Assembly: GCA_003049485.1 (NCBI GenBank)
Contig: PYST01000367.1
Span: 1-36,701 of the forward strand
Reading direction: 5' to 3'
DNA length: 36,701 nt
Source of the DNA: Ophioceras dolichostomum
Lineage: Eukaryota > Ascomycota > Sordariomycetes > Magnaporthales > Ophioceraceae
The notes under the pieces are model-generated. The model did no database searches and had not been told where the DNA came from. It saw only the letters and a list, made by a program, of their open reading frames with translations. Positions 10,654 to 20,064 of this stretch are shown one piece after another. Position numbers and translations under genes: made by a program. Within the stretch, counting starts at the first letter, position 1; every line of letters starts with the position of its first letter.

Positions 10654-10965
10654 TCAAGGCGTTGGTTTTGAAGCACAGGAATCCCCCATGATAAAGCCGT
10701 ATCCAGGAATCATGTCGACGGTGAAGAATCGGGTGCTGTGCTCGGGGGGGTTGCTGAAAGGGTCTTCCACCCAGTGAATGACGGTGGAGCCAATCATAGC
10801 TCCAATGCCACTGGGGACCGGGCGGCTTGGGGGGTCTCTCTTGCGCCCCTCATCCAGGTCCACGCAGAGCCCCTTGATGACTTCGAACGCTTTGTATCCC
10901 ATGAGTTTGCCTAACTTGCAGCCGGTGTCCTTGAGACCTTGCCCGGAGACGAACGTAGACCCGTC
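10654..10965 (-). CDS. possible terminal exon, unrecognised protein
   Basis: A 104-codon-long frame reads like real protein: DGSTFVSGQGLKDTGCKLGK, GYKAFEVIKGLCVDLDEG, then STRFFTVDMIPGYGFIMGDS, and ends in CASKPTP. It is preceded by a TAG that could be either a stop or the acceptor of an intron (AAGTAG before the Asp codon). Farther upstream on the same strand, a short frame ending at a GTAAGT donor (11283) reads FIKALYTYVITHHVF and could be an earlier exon, but I could not join the pieces. The function is unknown. It may be the last exon of a gene or another relic. Confidence 0.3.
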   Translation of the reverse strand, partial: DGSTFVSGQGLKDTGCKLGKLMGYKAFEVIKGLCVDLDEGRKRDPPSRPVPSGIGAMIGSTVIHWVEDPFSNPPEHSTRFFTVDMIPGYGFIMGDSCASKPTP

Positions 10966-11986
10966 CTACTTGGTGAATTCTCTCCGAACCCTTGTCCAAG
11001 CCTACGCAGGGACACGACGCGAATCAAGCTCAAGTGGTTCAAATAGCGTTGTGAAGTAGCCTAAACAGTGAAAAGATGACCACTCAAGCCAGTTGAGGTT
11101 GGACTCACATCAAGTACCGACCAGCTCGGGCTCGGCGGGCGCTAGGCGGCCAATGCCGCGTTGGCATGAGGTGGAAGGGAGGCCGCGCTAGAAAGATGGG
11201 AGTTGAGCTTGGTTATAGTACGGTCGCGGTCGTTATTCCCCACGGAGTATTAATGCTTAAAGTCCCGTGCCACTGTTACTTACGTGAAAAACATGGTGAG
11301 TGATCACGTAGGTATACAGCGCCTTGATGAACGTGGATGACTAGCACTGGGATGCGGCTGTGGAATAGCAAGCAGTTCAATATAATCGATGTTCAGGTCA
11401 GCTTCCTGAGAGCAGTGTGAGGGAAACACGTCAAGGGAAGTGGAGTAGAGAGAGAGGAAGAGAGACAGGAATGCCCCTCCTCCCCCTGTCGCCGACGATG
11501 GCAAGCAAGACCCCGGCACCATCCAATCGATTTGCTTGGTGTGGTTGCAGATCTGCCCCGAGTAAGCGAAGATGCATGCGAGCCCGCAGCGAGCACATTA
11601 CAGGCCGATAGAAAACCTGATAGGACATATAGTCCCCGTCCGGCAACCGCCGTGGTCAGTCTCTGGGTCGAATACTGGCGGAGGCGTGGATAGGTACCTA
11701 GCTATTATGCGCCCAACCACGTAAGTATGCGTGGATTCAGCACAGATCCCCGGAGACCTACAACTCTACATGGATACGGACCGGTGTCCTTAAGAAGATG
11801 GGAAATGCCGACCCCAACTGATCCCCTTTTCCGGCATTGTTCGGAATGTCGGCCGGCAGAACTACCGGTTGGCCGCTATCACAAAGGAATGCACGCGTCT
11901 GCCAACACCGCCGTGTTGGCTGCAGCAGTCATCACTCAACAAAGGCATCAATGAGTCTCGGCTGCCACTCGCCATCGGGTTTTCCA
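10966..11986. other. intergenic, possible decayed upstream exons
   Basis: Besides the possible exon at about 11283-11341 (minus), nothing is recognisable. A TAGGTACCTA motif lies at 11691-11700. Confidence 0.4.
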
Positions 11987-11992
11987 TATATA
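11987..11992 (+). promoter_or_regulatory. TATA-like box with pyrimidine-rich leader
   Basis: TATATA lies about 76 bp upstream of the ATG at 12068. A CT-rich tract (about 11993-12050), typical of fungal core promoters and 5' leaders, follows it. Confidence 0.45.
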
Positions 11993-12067
11993 CCCCTTTC
12001 CTCCCTCACCTAGACTGTCCTCTTTCTATCCACTATTCGCCCAGCTAGAGAACCCCCCGATCTAACT

Positions 12068-12726
12068 ATGGAAGAGACACAAGTGCCATCGGAATCCGGC
12101 GCGCCAGACGGCCCCACTGAGACCGTCGAGGATCAGAATGCTCTCGACGCTTTCTGCCAGACGTTCTGCGTCACGATGGCGTGCTTGCTTCCGCTTGCGC
12201 CCTTTGCCGCGCTGATTTACTACGAGACCCCTCTCGACCGCCTGGTTCTCGCGGCATGCTACGTCTACTTACTCTCGATTTGGTTCCTCCTCACAACTAA
12301 TGTGCGACCGATGGAGATATTCAAGGTGACCGTCATGTACGTGCAAAATAAAAACAATACCTCAACATTCCACTCTCCCGGTGCTCCTCGCGCCGTCAAC
12401 CGCGCTGTTGAGGGGAGGCTGCCCTAATACTACTTTGTACGCACGCGGCTAATCTCACGCTGTCGCATGCGGGAGGGTTACAGCAGTTTCGCCGCTGGTC
12501 TTCTGCTTGCGATCGAGACCAGCCCGTGGCGTGGGTAACTCGTCCAAGCTGCTGCCGGGCATTCGCCGCTCAGAAGGAACTTTCGTTCGACAGTAGCACA
12601 ACCACTGGCTCGGGGGAGATTGGGGGAGCCAGCCGGGAGACCTCCATTCAGGTCCCCTCTGTGTCGAATCGAAACAGTGCGGCGGGATACGAAGCTATTG
12701 AAGTCGAAAACAAAGGAACCTACTAA
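12068..12726 (+). CDS. small two-TM membrane protein, unknown function, two exons
   Basis: The ATG at 12068 has A at -3 and G at +4. Exon 1 encodes an acidic N-terminus followed by two hydrophobic segments (about residues 31-54 and 60-80) separated by ETPLDR, so the product should be a small integral membrane protein. The frame would end at 12427, but a second exon in another frame (12484-12726) ends in TAA and looks coding (SFDSSTTTGSGEIGGASRET, then GYEAIEVENKGTY). A TTACAG acceptor at 12478-12483 with a CTAAT branch site near 12450 fits. The donor is either GTGACC at 12326 or GTGCAA at 12341; both are in phase, and the stronger-looking GTACGT at 12337 is not. The first choice gives 166 aa. 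No family was recognised. Confidence 0.45.
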
Positions 12727-12901
12727 ACCGCTAAATCGCTCCCTTGCTATCTTTACAGAGAGATGAGGGGCAGAATGGTGCAGGTGGCAACGGAATGATG
12801 GAGGTGACAGCTCAGGGGCTCAGGGGTGAGCTATCCCGCCAATCTAGGCCCATATCGCTTATAAATCATAAATCAACGCTACAACTTCAACAACAATCGC
12901 A

Positions 12902-12973
12902 TCCGATATGGTGTAGTGGCTAACATCCGGCACTCTCACTGCCGAGCCCGGGGTTCGATTCCCCGTATCGGAG
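12902..12973 (+). tRNA. tRNA-Glu (CTC)
   Basis: A complete cloverleaf. The acceptor stem TCCGATA pairs with TATCGGA, with discriminator G at 12973. The anticodon stem CGGCA/TGCCG encloses loop CTCTCAC with anticodon CTC at 12935-12937. The T arm is CGGGG-TTCGATT-CCCCG. No intron is present. A T7 run follows as Pol III terminator. Confidence 0.95.
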
Positions 12974-12983
12974 TCATCAATTA

Positions 12984-12990
12984 TTTTTTT
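12984..12990 (+). terminator. Pol III terminator of tRNA-Glu
   Basis: Seven T residues, starting 11 nt after the tRNA 3' end. Confidence 0.75.
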
Positions 12991-13998
12991 GGGTTATTTC
13001 TTTAGAGCCTTTCGGCGACTTGTCGCATCTGTCGTATTATAACCATGACAGAAAGTGTTGGTGAACACTGCGGTCCTTTTTTTCTTCTTTTTTTTTAACG
13101 CTCTCTTTAGTCGCCAACCCTCGTAGCTGTTGAGTGCGGGCGGTGGGCGCATCGATCTATGATGACCGATGATTGATGATTCTGCCTGGCTACGGTCGCA
13201 AATGGATGGCATGAGAAGAAATGGGGGAAAGGGGAACACCTAAGCCTTTTATTCGTACCTCCCTAGGTACATATGCGTAGATAACGACGACGGCATGCGA
13301 CGGCATGTGCCGCCTCCGACCCTCTCGCTACCCGTCGCGACAGGTTCCCCGCGTATTCGTACCCCGGGAGACCCTGACAAAGCGATGCGGCTCGTGTGTG
13401 CATCGCTTGGTCAGCATGGGAGGTCCAACGACGACCGTCGTTCGAATGACGATAGACATGGCCGCCGAGGACTATTGAATCCGGCGCGTTCAGAAAACTC
13501 GATCGCGCATGCCCGCCAGATGTTGCAAAGGCTCGAGGGAGCAGCTCCGAGGTTGCGCCGGCGCAAGCATCTGTCAAGCTTCATGACACAGGAGACGACA
13601 AGATGCAAGAAGGTGCAGCAGGTTAGCAGGTTGGTGTTGGGTATCGAGATTAATATTTCTGGGTACCTAGGTACGAAGACAGTCTAGGGCACCTAGGAGA
13701 GAGGTACAAAGCTAGGGTACATGAGTAGGTAGGTAGGTCGCAAACTGGCATGATAAGTGGGAAAATATTGAAGAGCCGTTAAACATCGTTGTCGCTTGAT
13801 ATATGGAGAAAGAAAGGAAAACGCCGGACGTCCAGTCCCTTCCCCGAACGACCGACGACCGCGTCTATGGGTCGTGTTCGTTCGCCCGCGTGTGATACAA
13901 GAGAAGTATGGAATATGAAGAGACAGGATGATCCAGTGCGTGGTAGATGTGTGTTTTTGTGTGTGTATGTGTGCCGCAGTTTGTCCCCAGCCTGGCCT
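12991..13998. other. intergenic, no supported gene
   Basis: Overlapping frames on both strands (13295-13687 plus, 13263-13577 minus) have no recognisable domain. The stretch carries GGTACCTAGGTA-type motifs at 13663-13674 and 13725-13738 and a GT-rich microsatellite near 13951-13974. The last part is the 3' flank of the minus-strand gene that ends at 13999. Confidence 0.5.
13663..13674. repeat. GTACCTAGGTAC palindrome
   Basis: One copy of the intergenic TAGGTACCTA-type motif family of this window. A TAGG-TAGG-TAGG run follows at about 13725-13738. Confidence 0.5.
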
Positions 13999-14673
13999 TT
14001 AGAAGATCAAGCCCTTGCTCTCGTTGTTCTTCTCGTCCATGGCGATGCACATGGCGACCATGAGCGCCATGTCGACGCCGGGCTGAATGACGACGGCGTA
14101 CGTCTGTGCGCCGAACAGGATGTCCTTGGCGTTGAACTGGCGGTCGATGGTCGCGACGCAGGCGCCCCGGGAGTCGACGATCTGCGCGCGCGAGTCGAAC
14201 CAGTTGCCGGTCATCTCGAGCCTCTCCTCGGCGCCCGAGAAGGCGTTGCGGAAGGTGGCTCCTGCTTTGGAGCCGAGGACTGTGTGGACGGAAAAGAAAG
14301 GAACGGAGGTTAGCGACCGACCTTTCTAAGTTTTATTGCTGAATGGGAAGGAAGGAAAAGGGGAAAACATACGCTTGAAGCTGCTCTTAACCTCCATCAG
14401 CTTCTGGCCCTGGGGGTCGAGAACCGCGAAAGTGGCGTGCAGGTGGAAGTGCTCCTTGACGATGTCGAAGAGGTGCCTGTTCTGCATGTCGAACACCGAC
14501 TTCCTGCCCGACAGCGACGCCAGCTTCCCCTGGACGCGGAGGACGTCCTGGCCGGCCGTGTTCTTGATCTCGAAGCTGTCGCCGGAGAGCGACAGGACCT
14601 TCTCCTTCAGGATCAGGGTCATTCCGCCCTGGGGAGCGATCATGTGGGAGAAGATTCCCAGTGGAGCGGCCAT
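13999..14673 (-). CDS. LURP-one-related (LOR, DUF567) Tubby-like protein, two exons
   Basis: Exon 1 is 14373-14673 and exon 2 is 13999-14279. The 93-nt intron (14280-14372) starts GTATGT and ends ACACAG. The spliced frame is 193 aa, the usual size for this family, and ends in TAA. The N-terminal half has the repeated beta-strand pattern of LOR proteins (MTLILKEKVLSLSGDSFEIK, GRKSVFDMQNRHLFDIVKEH). The C-terminal half contains NWFDSRAQIVDSRGACVATI and then YAVVIQPGVDMALMVAMCIA, which is the hydrophobic central helix of the Tubby-like barrel followed by the terminal MDE. The family shares the Tubby C-terminal fold and may bind membrane phosphoinositides. It has no known enzyme activity, and the role in fungi is not established. 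A TTTTAAAA element at about 14791-14798 could be the TATA region. Confidence 0.85.
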
Positions 14674-16788
14674 TGTGGTGATTTCTGGGGTTTGGTGATG
14701 TTTGTGTTTTGGGCGGTCTGTAGGGCGGGGTGATGTATTGAGCTAATACAGCTAACTAGGTAGCGATGGGAAATGGCAGATGATCGTCGCTTTTAAAAAG
14801 AGAGCAGGGGCAGATGTCTGGATCTGGAATGGGCGGCAAGAAGTTGTGGTCGGAAGGGTTGTCAGTTAGGCTGAGGGCTCACAAAGAGACGGATGCGTGT
14901 GACTATTAGAGGGCAATGAAGAGAGACGATCAACGACAGCGGGGTGACTGACTGTGGTCGAGCGAGGGGTGGTGAGGAATAAATACCCCCTCACTCACAG
15001 TGTCTCTGGCTCGGGGTCACCCCCCTTGCTGCCGATACCTCCCATTCAGGCGGTAGCGGTAGCTAGTGGCGGTAAGGCAACAGTGCCAAATTAGAAGGCT
15101 GACCAGGGCTGAAAGGGACAAGCCATGTCTTGGCTGGTGCTGGTGATCCAATGCATTTTCCATATCTCGCCATTCAGGGTGCGGCAGACGGCGTCTTGGC
15201 GCGGGGCTGAGCGAGGGTGCTAAACGGAATGTCGCGATGGTGGGTGGGTGGGCCGCGGTCTGGATGCGCCAGAGGGTCGCAGCTGGAGCAGATCGTGGAG
15301 GCTCAGCAGAGCTCAGCAGAGCAGAGGAAACAAAACCGAATGCTCTTCGTCCCCCTTTTCCTTGCCCCTTCCTATGGTCCCCTCGCTCCCTGCCTGCAGC
15401 CACAAATGACTTCGAAGTCCATTCTCGACCAGTCGATGTCGCGCATGTCATTGACTTGTGGTGGCGGTGTGCGTGTGCGGGTGCTTGCTGTAGTGGTCCC
15501 TCCGTCACCTATCACTCCAAGTATTCGACTGGAAGATAGAGAAAAAAAAATGAAGCTCGGAGGCACCCGCAGTGATGGATTCCACCCAAGCTTCATGTTT
15601 GCGGGAGGTGCCTACTGGTGCTTTGCTACACAGCCACACCAACCTGCGTCTAGTCCCTGGAGCTGCTTGCAGTATTTCGGGCACCGTACCACTAAAATGC
15701 CCACGGAGCCAGCGAGCCTCTCGTCAAGCTCGCAGTGATTCGCTGATGAACTCGTTTTTTTCCCTTGTCCCGAGATGCCCCCGCCTTAACCCGGACCCAA
15801 CGAGGGGCAAAGCGACCAGGGGGAGAGGAAAAGAAAAGAAAGATTTTTGTTTGGACGTTAGGGCCGTGCAAGCATTGGAAACAAGCCTTTTGGTACAAGC
15901 CTTGGGAGGAAGAAGCGCCCAGCAGCCGAAGAAAGCAGATCATCAAAAAATGGGGACCCGAGAAAAGGATTCTGATACCCTCTTCTGACCGTGAGATCTA
16001 TGTAGGATCCGACACCAGCATGTTCGAGTGCGAGCCATCATGAAGCTCAGGGGGTACAGAAGGAAGTTCGCGCCTGATGCGCGATAGGTGCCTGCACGCT
16101 GATTCGATGTGGTTTCTCTCCTGTCTGCTGAGCGCGAATGAAACTTTAGCGTCGCGCCCCCTTTTCGCAGGATGGTTTGGCGCTCGTCGCCCGTTGAGCG
16201 ATTGGCGACGAGAAGAAGGGAGGGAGCCTAGATAGGAGCACTTGCTCCTTATCCGTTCTAGACTTCGTGTGCCAGTGAGGCCTGTGGCCCGCTGAGAATA
16301 CGCCACGTCTAAAGAAAACACCTGTATTCAGTGACGAAGGCCGCCACGCTCGCCAAGACACCTAAGTTCAGCCGCAGCGCCACTAGGTGCTGCTCCGCCG
16401 GAAATCGGAACCCCGCCTCTTCTGAATATGATCTTTTTTGCCCAGACACTTGAGGCAGAGAAAGATACCAGGACGGGGGTTCGAGCTCGCGATTGGCTGA
16501 TCGATTAATTGAAGATACCTTTTCACTCTGGATATTGCGCGAGAACACGGAGATAGTCCGCAGGGCTGAGCAAAAGCGAGAGCGAGCGACCGAAATGGAG
16601 GTACCTGAGAGTACCGTGCACCATCGCACAAGCTAGAAGGAAGGAACCTCCCAAGGTTCCCTGGAATGTGGGCGGCAAAATCTTCAGCGTGGGGCCATCC
16701 TCCGGGTACAGTTCCAACAAAAGAACTCTCGGCGCTCTCTGCAGCAACCTCTTGCAAGTGATCACAGTCGCAAACGATGACGACGACA
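14674..16788. other. intergenic, no supported gene
   Basis: The 5' region of the LOR gene followed by about 1.9 kb without a recognisable domain. A 107-codon minus frame at 15998-16321 contains protein-like segments but no known motif. No RNA gene was seen: a tRNA-like T-arm near 16480 has no partner stems. Confidence 0.5.
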
Positions 16789-18556
16789 TCAATGCGATAT
16801 CGACGGGACGATAAGATGCCGGCGATTTTGGAAATAATAATGGCAACTCGACTCTGACCGTTCGCTTGCTTCGACAAGTAAAAACGACGCGTCTCCGCGC
16901 CCCTCCTCAACCACCAAACGAAGCACACAGCACGGCACGGCCAAGAACTTGGCATCGCCGTCTTCGAGTCTGCAGACCCTCCTGTGCGAGTTGTCCAACT
17001 GCGGCGCCGATATGCCATCGATATCGTACCCGCCCGGGCCGGCGCTCTTGTGTGCGCGCGCGACGACATCGTCATCGTCGTCGTCGTTCGAGGAGGAGTT
17101 AGACGGAACGTCCTTGATGCCTGTGATCTTTGTCGCGACGGCAGCAGCGTAGATGTCGCACGACACGTTGGTCGCAGTCCGGAAGCGGTCCGCGAACCAG
17201 TCGATGGCCACGATGATAGCGTACATGCCCGTGATGGGCACGTCGACCAACTGGGCCATCATGGCGGTGGTCGGGACGGGGGAGGACGAGGGGATGGGCG
17301 TGGTCTCTATGGACGCCAGGGTCGAGAGCAGCACGATGATGGTGTACTGTGCCGGGTTCAGGGAGATTCCATGCCTCGGGTCTGGGCGAGCAAGACGACG
17401 CAGATCGGGAAGTAGATTGCGGTTCTGTTTTGGGTTGAAGAGTCGGTCAGTCAGTCAGCTTTCCTTTCATGTCCTCCTCCATTGACTTTCTTGGTGGGGA
17501 GAGGAAGTTAACTTACCCCGTCCATATTGATCAGGCGACCAAGCGGAACGGCAAGCCGCCATGTTCGGTATCCCACGGGCGAGCGCGCCGGGCGGACGAG
17601 GCCGAACCCCACGCGGTTAGCTTGGCCAGCGACGACTTGAACCAGAGCAGGTACGGGTTCTTGCAAGTGACGGCGAACACGAAGACGAGGATGATGATGA
17701 ACAAGTGCAAGAACATGCCCGTCACGGACGCGCCGATCGATCAGCACGCCGAGGTTGCGGCTGATGTCGGCTGATGTCGTGGCGGAACAGGTTGGGCAGG
17801 ATGAGGAAGAACACAGCGACGGGCGCGAGCTTGATCAGGGAGGTGATGACCTTCGTGATGATGACCTAGAGCTCCCCGATGGCCCTAACGAGGGAGCCCC
17901 GCGGGTTGATCAGGTACAACACGACGCAGCCCGTGACCAGGATGGCGCGCAGGCCGTCGTTGGCGAGCTCGTAGAGGATGTTCTTGGGCACGAGCGAATC
18001 GAACATCTGCACCACGACCCCGACCAGCTCCTGCTCCAACTCGCTCAGCCCGAGGGCGTCGCCGCTCACGCGCGTCATCGGCCTCCTCCAGCCCAGATCC
18101 GTGATGATACGATGGTGTGCACGATGGCGATGCACGCCGTGACCACGTAGCAGCTGATCGTCTAGCGCGCCAGGCTCGCGCCGCCGCCCGCCATCTCCTT
18201 GAGCCGCACCGTATCCGGGATAATCATGGCCGTGATGATCATGGGGAGCACGACGACTCGCAGGGCGCGCAGCCATGGGAACTGGCCTCCGGGGGATGTC
18301 GTCGTTCGTCACGGCCATGCCGATCGCGATGGCGAGCACCGCCGCGTTGATGATATGTAGCGCCGAACCGGGCGTCTTGAGGCTTCGGACGAAGCGAGAG
18401 AAGAGCGCCAGCTTGGGCCGCCCCAGGTGGTCGAGCTCCTCATTGATGACGACGCCGGGGTTGGGGAGGTTGACTTGCGGCCCCAAGCTCGACGACGTCT
18501 GGCGTTGGAGCCTCGTCCACTACAGTCACCTTCTCGGGCGGCGTGTTGGCTGCCAT
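16789..18556 (-). pseudogene. dicarboxylate/amino acid:cation symporter (SDF/DAACS) pseudogene
   Basis: The ATG at 18556 (MAANTPPEKVTVVDE) opens a decayed glutamate/dicarboxylate symporter. In order, across changing frames, come LKTPGSALHIINAAVLAIAI; FPWLRALRVVVLPMIITAMI; the Gly-rich MAGGGASLAR; TISCYVVTACIAIVHTIV; DSLVPKNILYELANDG; APVAVFFLILPNLF; GMFLHLFIIILVFVFAV; TAWGSASSA (hairpin 2 region); the NMDG/T Na-site motif split by an intron (17425-17516, GTAAGT to ACAG); STLASIETTPIPSSS; and DWFADRFRTATNVSCD, holding the Asp/Arg/Asn substrate site. Damage includes TAG at 18162-18164, TAG at 17866-17868, an extra G at the NMDG donor, and frameshifts near 18480, 18290, 17770, 17580 and 17365. 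Every core helix can still be found, so loss of function is recent compared with the other relics. It would have been a plasma-membrane importer. Confidence 0.8.
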
Positions 18557-20064
18557 CTTTGACAGGCGACAGACGGTGCGTGTCTCGGTTCCTTCTAGAG
18601 CATAGGAAGACAGAAGTTCAGCCGAGAAATGAACCTTCTCTTCCGTGGGGAAAGAAGGCAAGAATATCTGACCGTTGGCGGTGAGGGGGAGGTTCTTGGA
18701 CGGATCGGACCGCACGCCGAGGCACGCCGAGATTCTCGGCACGACTTGTCAGTCGGCGTTCTATGGGTCGCCGAGCCTTGGCCCGTAACGCCGGAGCCAC
18801 TCACCAGTCTGCTGGCCACATTTCCGTGATTTCTGTCCCACTCCTAGATATGTTCTCAGCCATATCCCCCATCCTCCGGGGGCCGTCTCAAGTTGTTCTG
18901 CTTCAGCGCCAGTATCAGGTGCTGACGAGAGTTTTGGCAGGCCCTGCCTAACTGCCTGCTTATCGTGTCTTGGAGCGCATATAACATGGCTAGCCTTGGC
19001 CTTAGCCTTTTCCGCGTTAACTCTGGGCTTGGAGTCCTTGTCCTTGGCTTCTTCGTCTCTTCTCGCTTCGTCGCTCGTTCTCATCGGTGACGCTTTTGGG
19101 AACCGACCACGCACGCATCCGCTTTGACACAAGCAGCAGCACTTGAAATGGTGGTATCTTGTGCGTTGAGTCACGATGCGGCTCCTCAAGCCTGGCATCC
19201 ATCAGTCGGGAACTTCCTCGCGTCGTTGAATCATCAGAAACACTTCCAACCTCCGCCCTGCCTGCCTGCACCCAATGGGCCGATCCCCTTGAAATTTACC
19301 AGAATGGAAACAGACCGAAAGCATTGAAGGGGCGTCCACCCTCAAAGCCAGAACTCGGGTGACTCGTTCGTGTGCCCAACCCCATCCCTACATATGGAGC
19401 CAGCGACGTCCATTGCTTCGCTCGCCTTGTACGTCGGTAGGTACCAACCCATTTGCTCAGCTCTCGGAGACACGACTCGATAGCCTCAATATCGCTCTAT
19501 CACTTGCCGTGAAGCCACAAGCGAGTCGGAATGGGTGGGGCGGGAGGTGAGGACAGCATCTCAGGTTCGCCCGTCTTGCGGCTCAACAGCCCCTCTGCTC
19601 GATCGAGAGGACTTCATATATACACTGCACGCAGCGAGGTCCTCTAAATTTAACTTCGTTTACGGTGGCATGTCGGTGTCACGATAGATGCAACCCTCGG
19701 TAGGTCGGCGGCTGGTAAGAAAGCGAAGGATCATCAAGATCTGATCATCAGTCTTGCTAGTGCCGTGTCCGAGGACCCATTCTCCATTTTCTGGGTGCAG
19801 CTACCGGGGTTTGCGTAACCTCCCATAGCCCAGCACGATGCGACAAGCTAGGCATTTGAACAATGGAGTTCAATGAACTGTCATTAAAGGTCGTATTCCA
19901 TCTCGGGAAAAGGAAGCCTTAACACACTCCCACACTGCTCACCTGCCTATGCTAATAATTACCTACCTACCTAAGATGCCTGGTACCTCGGCAAGTAACT
20001 GTACCAAAATACTATGTAGATGCGGGTAGGTGATCTGCACCATCATAAAAAAGCATTACCCAAA
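18557..20064. other. intergenic, no supported gene
   Basis: No recognisable frame. The stretch holds a GGTAGGTACC motif at 19436-19445, an ACCTACCTACCTAAG run followed by GGTACC near 19961-19987, and a weak inverted repeat (AGAGGAC...GTCCTCT) around 19607-19646. Confidence 0.5.

Noticed and set aside
16440..16500. possible tRNA, from GGGGGTTCGAGC near 16480
   Set aside because: The T-stem does not pair and no acceptor or anticodon stem is present.
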